From: Dissophora ornata | Lineage: Eukaryota; Mortierellomycota; Mortierellomycetes; Mortierellales; Mortierellaceae | Direction: 5' to 3' | Assembly (NCBI GenBank): GCA_025201705.1 | Contig: MU616640.1 | Span: 1-64,000 of the forward strand | Length of the DNA: 64,000 nt | In this document: positions 24,135-33,820 of the stretch, one piece after another | Numbering within the stretch: position 1 is the stretch's first letter | How the letters are laid out: each line of letters begins with the position of its first letter | Position numbers and translations under genes: made by a program | Notes under the pieces: model-generated | Told to the model about the DNA's origin: nothing | Seen by the model: the letters and a program-made list of their open reading frames with translations, nothing else | The model's database searches: none

Positions 24135-27100
24135 CTATGGCTCAATGTGTTCTTCAAACTTCAGGCCGCCCACATGATCGAGTCGCTTCCTGCATGACTC
24201 AACCGCCTCCTTGAATCTTCCGGCGAGTCCTGTATCGCAGAACTGGAGGCCGTCTAGAGTTTGTAACCAGGATTCCGCTTCCTTGACGGCTTTGGAGGCC
24301 CACATCTCTGCTTCACGATCGTCCTTGGTGACAGCAACCCCTTCCAAATACGCGTCTGATAGCAAAGGGTACGCCGGGACATATCCTTGCGCGGCAGCAT
24401 GGAGATACCAGTTGACAGCTTCCGATGGGTCTTTGACTACACCCTGACCTTCACTGAACATATGGCCGATTCCAAGATTAGCCTCTGCTATGCCAGCATC
24501 GCTTGCCTCGCGAAACCATTTCATGGCCATGGCATAGTCCTGTTCCCCGCCATTGCCTTCGACATACATACGACCGATGTTATACTTGGCAATTTCTGAT
24601 CCACCATCACTTGCCTTCAGATACCATTCCATGGCTTTAGTATAGTCCTGCTCTGGCCCGAGACCATCATGGTACATTTTGCCGATGTAAAACATGGCGT
24701 CTGAATCTCCGGCGTCGCTCGCCCTGAGAAACCACTCCATAGCCTTGCTGTGGTTCTTCTCCACGCCGAAACCATCGTGATACATGTTGCCGATGTAAAG
24801 CATGGCTTCTGAATCTCCAGCGTCGCTTGCCTTGAGAAACCACTTCATAGCCTCGCCATAGTCCTGTTCCACGCCGAGACCATCGTGGTACATGTGGCCG
24901 ATAAGGAACTCGGCGTAAGAATCTCCAGCATCGCTGGCCCTGAGAAACCACTCCATAGCCTTAGTGTAGTCCTCTTCGACGCCCTGGCCATCATGGTACA
25001 TGTGACCGATGTGGAGCTTGGCATCTGAAACTCCGGCGTCGCTGGCCTTGAGAAACCACTCCATAGCCTTGGTGTAGTCTTTTTCAATGCCGTGGCCACG
25101 GTAGTACATGTCGCCGATGTTGAATTTAGCATCGGAATCTCCAGCATCACTGGCCTTGAGAAACCACTCCATGGCTGTGCTATAGTCCTGTTCGATGCCC
25201 TCACCACGGCAGTACATTCGGCCGATCACGAACATAGCATAAGAATCTCCAGCATCACTCGCCTTGATAAACCACTCCATTGCCTCGACAAGGTCCTGTT
25301 CCACGCCGTGGCCATTAAAGTAAATGGTGCCGATACTTGCCATAGCATCCGCCAAACCACTGTCACTTGCCTCCAGATACCACTTCATTGCCTCGACATA
25401 GTCCTGTTCCACGCCATGACCGTCGCGGTACATACAACCGATTACGAGCTTGGCATTTGAAACTCCAGCGTCACTGGCCTTGAGAAGCCACTCCATAGCC
25501 TTCCCATGGTCCTCTTCGACGCCGTGACCATCATGGTACATATTGCCAATATGTAACTTGGCGTTTGAGTCTCCAGCATCGCTTGCTTTGAGAAACCACT
25601 CCATAGCCTTGGTATAGTCTTGTTCAATGCCGTCACCACGGCAGTACATATCGCCGATGTTGAATTTAGCATCGGAATCTCCAGCGTCGCTGGCCTTGAG
25701 AAACCACTCCATGGCTGTGCCATAGTCCTGTTCAACGCCCTCGCCATTGCGGTACATCCTGCCGACCACGAACGTGGCATACAGATCTCCAGCCTCACTC
25801 GCCTTGGTAAACCACTCCATTGCCTCGACAAGGTCCTGTTCCACGCCGTGGCCATTAAAATAAGTGGTACCGATGTTTGACATGGCATCCGCCGAACCAC
25901 TGTCACTTGCCTTCAGATACCACTCCATAGCCTTGGTGTGGTCCTGTTCAACGCCATGACCATCGCGGTACATGTGGCCGATGTAAAGCTTCGCATTTGA
26001 AATCCCAGCATCACTGGCCTTGAGAAACCACTCCATTGCCTTTCCGTAGTCCTTCTCAACGCCGCAGCCATTAACATACTGAACGCCAATGTTGAATTTG
26101 GCGTTTGAGTCTCCAGCGTCGTTTGCTTTAAGATACCACTCCATAGCCTTGGTGTAATCCTGCTCAATGCCTTGGCCATGACAATACATATCGCCGATGT
26201 TGAATTTCGAGTCGGAGTCTCCAGCGTCGCTTGCCTTGATAAACCATTCCAAAGCTTTGATGTAGTCCTGCTCCACGCCGTGACCATCGCGGAACATTTC
26301 ACCAATATAGCGCTTGGCATTTACCTCTCCAGCATCGCTTGCCTTGAGAAACCACTCCATAGCTTTCGCATAGTCCTTTTTCACTCCGTTTCCACTGAAG
26401 TACAGGCTTCCTATGTCGCTGCGTACATTCGGATGTTTTTTCCTGGCTGCTTTTTGAAGAAACTGTAGATCCTCATCCTGCTCGTCCCCTTGCATCTGTG
26501 GATCATCGATATCATGATCTTGCGATGTGTTCTCAACATCCGGAAGTATTCCCGCCGCGGCTGGTCTTTCTTCAGGTTCTTTATGCCAGCACCCACGGAT
26601 ACATGCTGCATACGCCTCGGGAGTGTCGTCTGGGATATCCTCCGTGTATCCATTTATAATGCAATAGGACATGCTGTCCAGCGTATGCTCTTGGTATGGT
26701 TGTGTGCACCCGGAAGCCATCTCCCACATTACCATTCCCAGCGCATAAACATCGGACTTGCATGAATATTGTGGCGGATCTAATAGCAGCTCCGGCGCCA
26801 TCCATGGAAGCGTACCACTCCCGCCACTCTGCCCAACCGTACGTGCTTGTCCAAAGTCACATATCTTGGCCTCCTCATGCTTGGTAAGAAGAATATTGGC
26901 ACTCTTGATGTCGCAGTGGATGATGTTTTGGCCGTGAAGATATGCCAATCCCAACGAAACTTGCTTGGCGATCCGTGTCTTGGTCTCAATATTCTCGATG
27001 GAGCCCCTCAATATGGCGCTTGACAGGCTTCCACCTTCTACGTACTCCATTACAAGCATGTCTTGTTCCACATGGTAGAACTGGACAATGTGCCTGTTAT

Positions 27101-27254
27101 GCACTCGCTTGATGACTTCCACCTCTCGTTTCGAGTCCTCGTGGCTTAAATCAAGAAATCTCTTGACGACCACATCATCGAGCCCGAACTTGGCCTTGAA
27201 GACTTCTGCTTGGCCACCATGACCAATTTTTTCTCCCAGCTTGATATTCTCCAT
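24135..27254 (-). CDS. Protein kinase with about 20 Sel1 repeats
   Basis: Single-exon gene, 1,039 residues from the ATG at 27254 (MENIKLGEKIG); the frame is open for a little further upstream but without an ATG. A tyrosine-kinase-like/Ser-Thr kinase domain covers about residues 1-240: glycine loop GHGGQAEV, Lys31 in VVVKRF, catalytic loop HCDIKSANILL (Asp115; Cys replaces the usual Arg of HRD), CDFG (Asp133) and WMAPELL. After an acidic linker come about 20 tandem 36-residue Sel1-like repeats (about 276-995; consensus A-x-x-x-I-G-x-M-Y-x-x-G-x-G-V-E-x-D-Y-x-K-A-M-E-W-F-L-K-A-S-D-A-G) and a short C-terminal cap. Sel1 solenoids bind proteins; kinase-Sel1 fusions are expanded in Glomeromycotina and relatives, where roles in signalling are proposed. 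Its partner is unknown. A second kinase-Sel1 gene lies 359 bp upstream. Confidence 0.92.
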   Translation of the reverse strand: MENIKLGEKIGHGGQAEVFKAKFGLDDVVVKRFLDLSHEDSKREVEVIKRVHNRHIVQFYHVEQDMLVMEYVEGGSLSSAILRGSIENIETKTRIAKQVSLGLAYLHGQNIIHCDIKSANILLTKHEEAKICDFGQARTVGQSGGSGTLPWMAPELLLDPPQYSCKSDVYALGMVMWEMASGCTQPYQEHTLDSMSYCIINGYTEDIPDDTPEAYAACIRGCWHKEPEERPAAAGILPDVENTSQDHDIDDPQMQGDEQDEDLQFLQKAARKKHPNVRSDIGSLYFSGNGVKKDYAKAMEWFLKASDAGEVNAKRYIGEMFRDGHGVEQDYIKALEWFIKASDAGDSDSKFNIGDMYCHGQGIEQDYTKAMEWYLKANDAGDSNAKFNIGVQYVNGCGVEKDYGKAMEWFLKASDAGISNAKLYIGHMYRDGHGVEQDHTKAMEWYLKASDSGSADAMSNIGTTYFNGHGVEQDLVEAMEWFTKASEAGDLYATFVVGRMYRNGEGVEQDYGTAMEWFLKASDAGDSDAKFNIGDMYCRGDGIEQDYTKAMEWFLKASDAGDSNAKLHIGNMYHDGHGVEEDHGKAMEWLLKASDAGVSNAKLVIGCMYRDGHGVEQDYVEAMKWYLEASDSGLADAMASIGTIYFNGHGVEQDLVEAMEWFIKASDAGDSYAMFVIGRMYCRGEGIEQDYSTAMEWFLKASDAGDSDAKFNIGDMYYRGHGIEKDYTKAMEWFLKASDAGVSDAKLHIGHMYHDGQGVEEDYTKAMEWFLRASDAGDSYAEFLIGHMYHDGLGVEQDYGEAMKWFLKASDAGDSEAMLYIGNMYHDGFGVEKNHSKAMEWFLRASDAGDSDAMFYIGKMYHDGLGPEQDYTKAMEWYLKASDGGSEIAKYNIGRMYVEGNGGEQDYAMAMKWFREASDAGIAEANLGIGHMFSEGQGVVKDPSEAVNWYLHAAAQGYVPAYPLLSDAYLEGVAVTKDDREAEMWASKAVKEAESWLQTLDGLQFCDTGLAGRFKEAVESCRKRLDHVGGLKFEEHIEP
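24918..25997 (-). repeat. Tandem duplication of a 540 bp, five-repeat Sel1 block
   Basis: Inside the kinase-Sel1 gene, repeats 5-9 (25997-25458) and 10-14 (25457-24918) match one-to-one in order, far better than neighbouring repeats match each other. By hand count 148 of 180 residues agree. Each block has the same signature order: RDGHGVEQD, then FNGHGVEQDLVEAMEWF, then RMY..GEG, then FNIGDMY, then HIG.MYHDG. It is an in-frame internal duplication. Confidence 0.9.
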
Positions 27255-27612
27255 CCTGTGAATTGCCTCTGGCCGTAAGGACAAAGTTGAAATGGCCTAC
27301 TAGATAGAACCAAGAGGCGCCACTGGCGCATGATATATATGTTAAAGATGTTCCGCCCTAGTAAGAACATCCCACTGAAGAGGTAGATCTCGAGTCATGT
27401 ATCAAACATACCTTGTGTGTGAGGAAAGTGTTTGTAGAAGAGTAGGAGATGTTGTGTGAAGAGAGGCTTATACCCTGGATGACCTTCTATTTATCTGCAG
27501 CAACAAGCAAAATGCTCAAAGACGAAATGCTCATGGGCGTAGTTGTCAAGTGACTTTGGCGAGGTAAAAACAATACCGCATTGTTGTACAAGTGACTTTG
27601 GCGTCAGGTTTA
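27255..27612. other. Spacer between the two kinase-Sel1 genes
   Basis: Contains a 15 bp perfect direct repeat, caagtgactttggcg, at 27547-27561 and 27589-27603, close to the 3' end of the upstream kinase gene. No other feature is seen. Confidence 0.6.
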
Positions 27613-29244
27613 TTACAAGACTAACGCTTGACCAAGGAGTCCCAAGATATATTGTGCATGTTCATCCCCTTGTTCCGCCGCTTTTTTCAGCCACATGCGA
27701 CCACGCGAAGGGTTTTTGCGGACACCATTCCCATTGATGTACTGGATACCAATGTTGCACTGCGCATTCATGTGTCCCTTCTTAGCTGCTTCTTGCCACC
27801 AATTCATAGCCTCGAGATCATCCTGGGGAACACCCTGGCCTTCCGCATACATGTTACCCAGATGGTACTGTGCCTCTGCTTGTCCTTGAGCAGCAGCCAT
27901 TTTCATGAGCCTTGCGGATTCCTCATAATCTTGTTCCACGCCTACGCCATTGCTATACAATACCCCAATGTTAAACTGCGCTACCGCACATCCTTGTTCA
28001 GCAGCCTCACGATACCATCGTATGGCCAATTCGTTGCTTTGCGCGACGCCGAGTCCATGCAAGTACATCCCTCCCAGGTTAGAGCACGCGTAGCTATTTC
28101 CTTGATTTGCTGCCGCTTGGAATAGATCTACAGCTCTGCAGTAATCTTGTAGCACACCCTTTCCTCCGTCTCGATATAATGCGCCAAGCTCCCTCTGCGC
28201 TGATGCGTATCCTTGGCCAGCAGCCTTCTGGAACCATTCTGCAGCTTTCGTGTAATCGCGAAGGACGCCACTTCCATCTCGGTAAATCATACCCAGGCCA
28301 TACTGGGCTCCCGCGTGTCCCATGCTAGCAGCCCTCCTAAGTCTTTCTGCGGCCTCGGCGTGATTGACGTCGACTCCACGTCCGAAGTAGAACCCGAGTC
28401 CAAGCTTAAGCTCCTCGTTGGCCGAAGAACCCTGCTCTGCGTTGTTGACCTGACCGCCCCCAACAACCGTGTCGTGAACCTGATGAACAACGTGAAGGGC
28501 ACTCACAATCTCCTCTACAGTTGGCCTCTTCTCGGGATCCTCGTCAAGACATCTTTCCATGATGGCCGTGTAATCCAGCGGTATATCATCCCCATGCGCT
28601 AATTCTTGCATTACGACACCGAGCGCAAAGATGTCCGACATGGCAGAATACTTGGGTCTGGCTCTCTTCAATTCTGGTGCCATCCATCTCGGAGTTCCTT
28701 TTTGCATATAGGTTGAGGCACAGGTGGCCGAGGACATGACTTTGGCTAGCCCAAAATCGCACAACTTGGCCTCGTCGTGCTTCGTCAACAAGATGTTGGC
28801 TCCCTTAATGTCTCTGTGGATGATACCTTGGCTATGCAGGTAGCCTAATCCGAGAGCCACCTCCACCACGATTCTCTTCCTGTTTTCCCAGTCAAATCTT
28901 GGCTTGGCTGCACTGAGACTGCCGCCTTCAGCATAGTCCGTGATGATATACACGTAATTAGCATCATGGTCAACGCCGTAGCATTGGATGATGTGCTTAT
29001 GCGCAAGCTGGGAAACAATATTCGTCTCCCTCACGATGTCTGTGGCGCTCCCGTCGGTCACCCGGATCCTCTTCACGGCCAATTGAATACCATCCTTGTT
29101 CCAAAGATACACTTCACCAAACGCTCCTTTCCCAATCAGCGTCTCAGAGGTAGGGAGCGGAATTTCGCCAAATCCCCCCCATGAATCCGAAAAACTGTTA
29201 GTTTGAACCTCGGACATGGCTACAGGCTGGTATAATCCTTCCAT
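27613..29244 (-). CDS. Protein kinase with about 7 Sel1 repeats
   Basis: Single-exon gene, 543 residues, ATG at 29244. The kinase domain (about 35-250) is more canonical than its neighbour's: GKGAFGEV, Lys58 in LAVKRI, HRDIKGANILL (Asp145), CDFGLAKV (Asp163) and WMAPELK. It is followed by about seven Sel1 repeats (about 290-540), with typical units such as YGLGMIYRDGSGVLRDYTKA and YHLGNMYAEGQGVPQDDLEA; one repeat carries a one-residue insertion (YRDGGKGV). It ends shortly after the last repeat. Same strand and same architecture as the 1,039-residue gene just downstream, but sequence divergence is large, so the pair is an old tandem duplication or two independently kept family members. The kinase is intact by motif. 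Substrate and upstream signal are not visible. Confidence 0.92.
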   Translation of the reverse strand: MEGLYQPVAMSEVQTNSFSDSWGGFGEIPLPTSETLIGKGAFGEVYLWNKDGIQLAVKRIRVTDGSATDIVRETNIVSQLAHKHIIQCYGVDHDANYVYIITDYAEGGSLSAAKPRFDWENRKRIVVEVALGLGYLHSQGIIHRDIKGANILLTKHDEAKLCDFGLAKVMSSATCASTYMQKGTPRWMAPELKRARPKYSAMSDIFALGVVMQELAHGDDIPLDYTAIMERCLDEDPEKRPTVEEIVSALHVVHQVHDTVVGGGQVNNAEQGSSANEELKLGLGFYFGRGVDVNHAEAAERLRRAASMGHAGAQYGLGMIYRDGSGVLRDYTKAAEWFQKAAGQGYASAQRELGALYRDGGKGVLQDYCRAVDLFQAAANQGNSYACSNLGGMYLHGLGVAQSNELAIRWYREAAEQGCAVAQFNIGVLYSNGVGVEQDYEESARLMKMAAAQGQAEAQYHLGNMYAEGQGVPQDDLEAMNWWQEAAKKGHMNAQCNIGIQYINGNGVRKNPSRGRMWLKKAAEQGDEHAQYILGLLGQALVL

Positions 29245-30490
29245 GAGGCAGGATGGGATCGTTTGTAAAAAGGCTGTTTAGAAGGACGTTTGTGCAGGTC
29301 GTGACGGGAACTGCAGAAAGCAAGGAAAACGGCAAAGCGGAATACACTTACTGGCGGGGATTCAGCGCGCGGTTTGGAGAGGCGTTCGAGGTACCAGAAA
29401 TATAGTGTGCAAAACTAGCAGATACATGCAATGCACAGTTCGTGTTAGGATGTATCGTTCCAGAGTTTGACTATTTCCACCCATTCAGCGACATACTAGG
29501 TGCAAAACTACGCGTGAGTGAGTGCGAGTGCGAGTGTGTGAGTGTGAGTGTGAGTGTGTGTTTGCGGGTTTGCAAGGGCAACAAAGGCAAAAAGACGAGA
29601 GAACAACTCTGAAAACATGGCGTAAAACACGATTGCGAAGCACCTGTACACCCATTAGATACAAACAAGACGCCGCTTTCATCTGGTCATAACACAGAGC
29701 CCATGTCAACCGCTGGGGGTGTAGCTTCGCCATTGTTTTGGAAGACAGAGAAAAGATTAGTTTTCTTTTTTCACACCACTCCCTCCAAACACACACCCTG
29801 CCACGAATTAGGTTGAAGTCCGGAATGGAGATGCGAAATGGTTTAATTGAGTTGCAGGAATGAAGTGAGGACCGGCGCGTGCTAATACTGATATTCTGGA
29901 GGTCAATTCTCAGGCGACGCCATGAGCAACATTCCGAAGCCGGCAATACTGTCTCGGAGACGGACTTCTAGAATCTATCTATTAGGCATAGTCGTGGTCG
30001 AGGTCCTGGGAGCAATTAGGCGCCGACTATAGTTTCCTTGCCAGAGGCCGCATTCTAGCCACCGTGGCCATCTGGAGCGACGTGTTGTGCATTGTCACGA
30101 CGAAAACAGCGATGGTATCTGTCGTTGCAATTTGAATTTGAATGTCTTCACAGCGCCGTGGTGTGGTTTAAAAGATTGAAATCAATGACTTTGCAACTAT
30201 TCATTGATACTCTGTGCCCCCATGTATGGAAATTGAGAAGAGTAACTATTCTCCGAGGCTCTTCTCTTTCTAATCGACTCTGTACACACAGACACACTGC
30301 TCTGTCGTTTAAGTTACCTTGCGACACTTTCTTGGGAGGATTAATAATTCGATTCAGGAGTTGATCGTGGTGCTGATATGACCCGTTCTCTTTTATTACG
30401 CTTGTGAATTTGAGGTGTAAATAAAAACGTAGAAGACTTATTTTACTCTTTTCAAGATAGTCTTGTCACCATTCTGCCATACATTATATA
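29245..30490. other. Gene-poor spacer of 1.25 kb
   Basis: Contains the promoter of the 543-residue kinase and a GT/GA-rich simple repeat (29513-29561). Open frames here lack recognisable domains and were not called. Confidence 0.5.
29513..29561. repeat. (GTGA/GTGC)n simple repeat
   Basis: Imperfect gtgagtgcgagtgtgtgagtg array, purely low-complexity. Confidence 0.85.
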
Positions 30491-32439
30491 TTAAACGGCC
30501 TCACTCTTGGATTGGCGCAGGCTCAATTGAGGCAGAGGTTTGACAGAACCACGATCAGGGACTAGTGGCAAGAAGTTGGCTTGGGGACGGTAGCCATACA
30601 TACGTTTCAAAATGATAATCGCGATGAAATCTGGAATATGGTTGACCAAGAATCGCAGAATTGTGTTGATAAAATTCTATGGGAAGATGGAAAGCAAAAA
30701 AACCCCCCGGAGGAAAGGGTATTGTCAATCAAAAATGACAATGTGAAGTTTGCCATGAGAAGGAAGTGCCTATTCATGACCGTTTCGGTTTACCTTGCCA
30801 AGGATTTGACTCATTCTACGACTGGTTTCAAAGTTAACCTTCGCGATCGGATATCGTTCCTCACGGTAAGCCTGAAACGCCTCGGTGATGTCGTCTGGCT
30901 CTCCGCTTGGGAGGTCGTGAAGGACATTGGCGAGGACAATTGCATCGTGAATGGCACTGACCGCTCCAAGTCCAGCGGCCGGGTGGGCCTATGACACCAA
31001 AGGAAAGAAAAAAAATGAGTAACGATTCGAACTACAAGCCATTGGCGGAAAGTTCCCGCAAAGACACTTACTTTGTGGCAGGCTTCATCGTGTAAAATGC
31101 GATCGGATAATCAATTTGTTATTAGTAACCAGGCATTTCACGACTCCACACAAACGATTCTGAGGAAATGTCAGAAAGAAAAAGTCTCCTTACCGTCACC
31201 AAGCAGAACGGTTCTGCCACCGTACCAAGTCTCGAACAGCTTCTCCTCCAGCATCACCTTACTGATCAAATCCTTGTCCGTCTCCTTGATCAGGTCGCCG
31301 ATCGTGAGGCCCGGATAGCTGGGCAGAGGGAAATCCTTGACCTCATTACACATTATCTGCGCAGACTCAGGGCCCCATTCCGAGTTTCGGAAGGCGTCGT
31401 GGACAAGCGAGGATTTTGCGTCTAGATGCTGAATCACCATCCAACAGAGTGCGTTCTGGCGTGTGGTGAATGTCACCCACTGTAGATCACGACAGAAAGA
31501 AAAATCAGCTTTTTGAGAATTTCAAAGTCATTTCCAGTCCAACAGAGCTATATGTTAGCAAAGACATTTACGCTGTATGGCTTGTTGTCTCCGACCACGA
31601 TATCAAATCTCGAAAAGGTCTCCTCCATGACATCCTTGAATCTCTCGTCATCCTTGCCCATCACTCTTGTCTGTCCAACAAGGCAGACGCTCGAAAACGG
31701 CAGCTGCTCCCAATCAAAGTCTGACTCGGGTAAAGTTCCATTTTCAAATAATTTTTTAAATAATCCTTGTCGTATGCCGGAATACGCACCGTCTGCACCA
31801 ACGATTATACTACCATCGTAGATGGTGTTGTCTGAACAGCGAACTGAAACTTCATCTTCCTTCTGCTTGAGCGAGAGGACTCGTTTCTGGAAGTGAATCT
31901 TGTGCGCCGGAAGAGCTTTTTGTAAGATATCGTAGAGCTCAGGGCGGGCGACAATATGAGGCAGGTAACCCGCTCTACATTTTTTTTTTCGGGTCAGTCG
32001 ATTCATTACTTGTTAGTATTGCGAGTGCAATCAGTTGAAATGCATTTAAGAACAGAAAACACTTACAACTCATTGGCAGCAGAGTAATCGCGGACTCGAA
32101 TGGTGCTGCGATTCTCGCCATAGGCTCGCGTTTGGCCAAAGGGCTTTGATCTTGCAAGAAGCTCATCCAGCAAGCCGAGTTGCTTGAATGAATAAAACAC
32201 GTTGGCACCGAGACTCAGTGCGGATCCTATATCGTAGAATCGTTAACAACCTATCAATAGCATATCTAATATCACGAAATGCAGGCAATCAGGGGTCATC
32301 TTTTACCAAGAGGTTTGACGGATGCTGCTCGCTCAAACACTTCATAGTCTATTTGCGCACGTTCCAGCAGATTTGCAAGCATCAAGCCGCCAATGCCAGC
32401 TCCTACAATCAACACTTTAAATCCTTCTGGAGGTGCCAT
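30491..32439 (-). CDS. FAD-dependent (salicylate hydroxylase-like) monooxygenase, intact
   Basis: Seven exons (32439-32307, 32226-32067, 31974-31572, 31479-31194, 31082-31072, 30988-30794, 30676-30491) give 457 residues with every phase matching. It belongs to the class A flavin monooxygenases, which use NAD(P)H and O2 to hydroxylate small, often aromatic, substrates; the substrate here is unknown. Motifs: FAD-binding GAGIGG at 13-18 with the distal acidic VFER; DGSIIVGADGAYSGIR (the DG motif); and GDACHK...PAAGLGAVSAIHDA (the second FAD contact, Gly326-Asp327). The ACHK of that motif is encoded by an 11 nt microexon. The C-terminus has a hydrophobic stretch (IPDFIAIIILKRMYGYRPQ) that could contact membrane. 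Two decayed copies flank it at 22940-24045 and 32900-33545. Confidence 0.88.
31072..31082 (-). other. 11 nt microexon of the FAD-monooxygenase
   Basis: CCTGCCACAAA completes GCC from the previous exon's final G and adds TGC CAC AAA, giving Ala-Cys-His-Lys. It restores the family motif GDACHK followed by HPAAGLG. It is flanked by introns of 111 and 83 bp, with the acceptor at gatgaag and the donor at gtaagt. Confidence 0.8.
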
Positions 32440-32899
32440 TATAGTTATTTTTTCGTTGTCGTCGCCTTAACACTAGAAAGTAGGTTTTTTGGTCAGCAGA
32501 GATGAGGGATGGGATGAGGATAATGAGTAGATGAGCAAGCATCCCATCCTCATCCCAAAGCAACAAAGCACATCAGCACAGGAAATGCCGTGTTACACCA
32601 ATTCAACGATGGTGAGCCATCACATCAGTGGAAACACAATGTTTTTGTTTGGAGCCATGTTTGTTCCTTTGCTTCCAGGAACAATCTTGAACGGGTCGAC
32701 ATTGGCAAATTGCACTGCACGTGCTAAATGTCTACATTGTGCGCATCGTCGTTAGACTACCTGCATCAACATCTTCCGATCCTCCCCAATCGCTTTAGCC
32801 TTAAACCATGCTACCACTGCCTTGCCAGCCTTTGTTAATATCGAGCAAAACATGCCTTCCTTTCTCAACTTCGTCTCTGGCTTCCACTTTATATATAGC

Positions 32900-33545
32900 T
32901 TCGATCGCGTATTTATATATCAAACGACATCGCTCTTGGATTGACGTGAGCTCAGTTGAGGTATAGGTTTGATGCATCCATGATCCGGGCCAGCGGCAAG
33001 AACTTGGCTTGAGGGCGTAACCATACACGCATTTTTGGATGATGACTGCAATACACTTCGGTATGTGCTTGACCAGGTACCGCACAACTTCATCAACAAG
33101 ACCAAGTTGAGGAACAAAACAACACGAAAGAAAAGGACGTAAAGCTCGTGATGTGAAAGAGGCCCGTATCCATATCGGTTTGGTTTACTTGCCGACGCCT
33201 CGATTCGACTTAAATTGCGACTAATTCATAGCGGACTTCGGAAATTGGATGGTGCTCTTCGTGGTAGGCTTGGAACGTCATCTGGTCCTCCACTTGGGAG
33301 AAGACGTCGTAGATTTGAGATCGGGCAATGATATGGGACAGGTAGTCAGTGCTACATTTTTCATCAGAAAACCAGTTGATTGGCTGTTTGCATCATTCTC
33401 GCCGCAGCTGCAGGTGTGATCAAAAGGCTTTGCTCTTGCAAGAAGCTCGCCCAGCAGACCAAGTTGCTTGAATGCATGAAGCATGTTTGCGCCGAAACTC
33501 AGTGCGAATCCTATTTCATGGACGTCAATTTTTCATTTGGTCGTC
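32900..33545 (-). pseudogene. Second decayed FAD-monooxygenase copy, internally deleted
   Basis: The minus strand retains the last exon (about 32925-33085, with cttggattgacgtgagctcag and the IPKCIAVII / VYGYALKPS translation), a piece of exon 6 (about 33215-33285), the exon 3 start (about 33300-33360, gggcaatgatatgggacaggta) and exon 2 (about 33410-33525, ttgcaagaagctcgcccagcagaccaagttgcttga). Exons 4-5 and most of exon 3 are gone, and frames are broken. It lies about 460 bp upstream of the intact gene's start codon, in the same orientation, consistent with a tandem duplicate that decayed. Confidence 0.85.
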
Positions 33546-33820
33546 AGCAGCATTTCCATTGTGAGCTGATGGCATTTTTAAGGTCATTTTTTATATCCTG
33601 GCTCAAAAAAAAAAACATTTTCAACCCGAAAAGTATAAACTGTAATTCTCCAAAGAGCAGCTCAGGAATTTCTGTGTGCAGGTGAATACTATATGCATCA
33701 TGTGCCACCGAAATAGTCTGGATGCTGAAGTTTGAATCGAAAGCTGGCACTTGTTTATTTTACCAAACTGTGGAAACAAAATACATCCTGTGGACGCGTT
33801 GCCCATATCAACATTTATCT

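Noticed and set aside
24135..27254. Periodic 108 bp pattern read as a satellite or CRISPR-like array
   Set aside because: The period equals 36 codons of an open Sel1-repeat protein; no spacers.
29485..29946. Minus-strand frame of 153 codons in the spacer after the kinase-Sel1 pair
   Set aside because: Includes the GT/GA simple repeat; no domain.
30060..30365. Possible fragment of an F-box/LRR gene
   Set aside because: Only a weak resemblance of one short segment; no alignable neighbour.
31021..31050. T-loop-like gattcgaact suggesting a tRNA
   Set aside because: It lies in an intron of the monooxygenase and no acceptor stem or anticodon arm can be folded.
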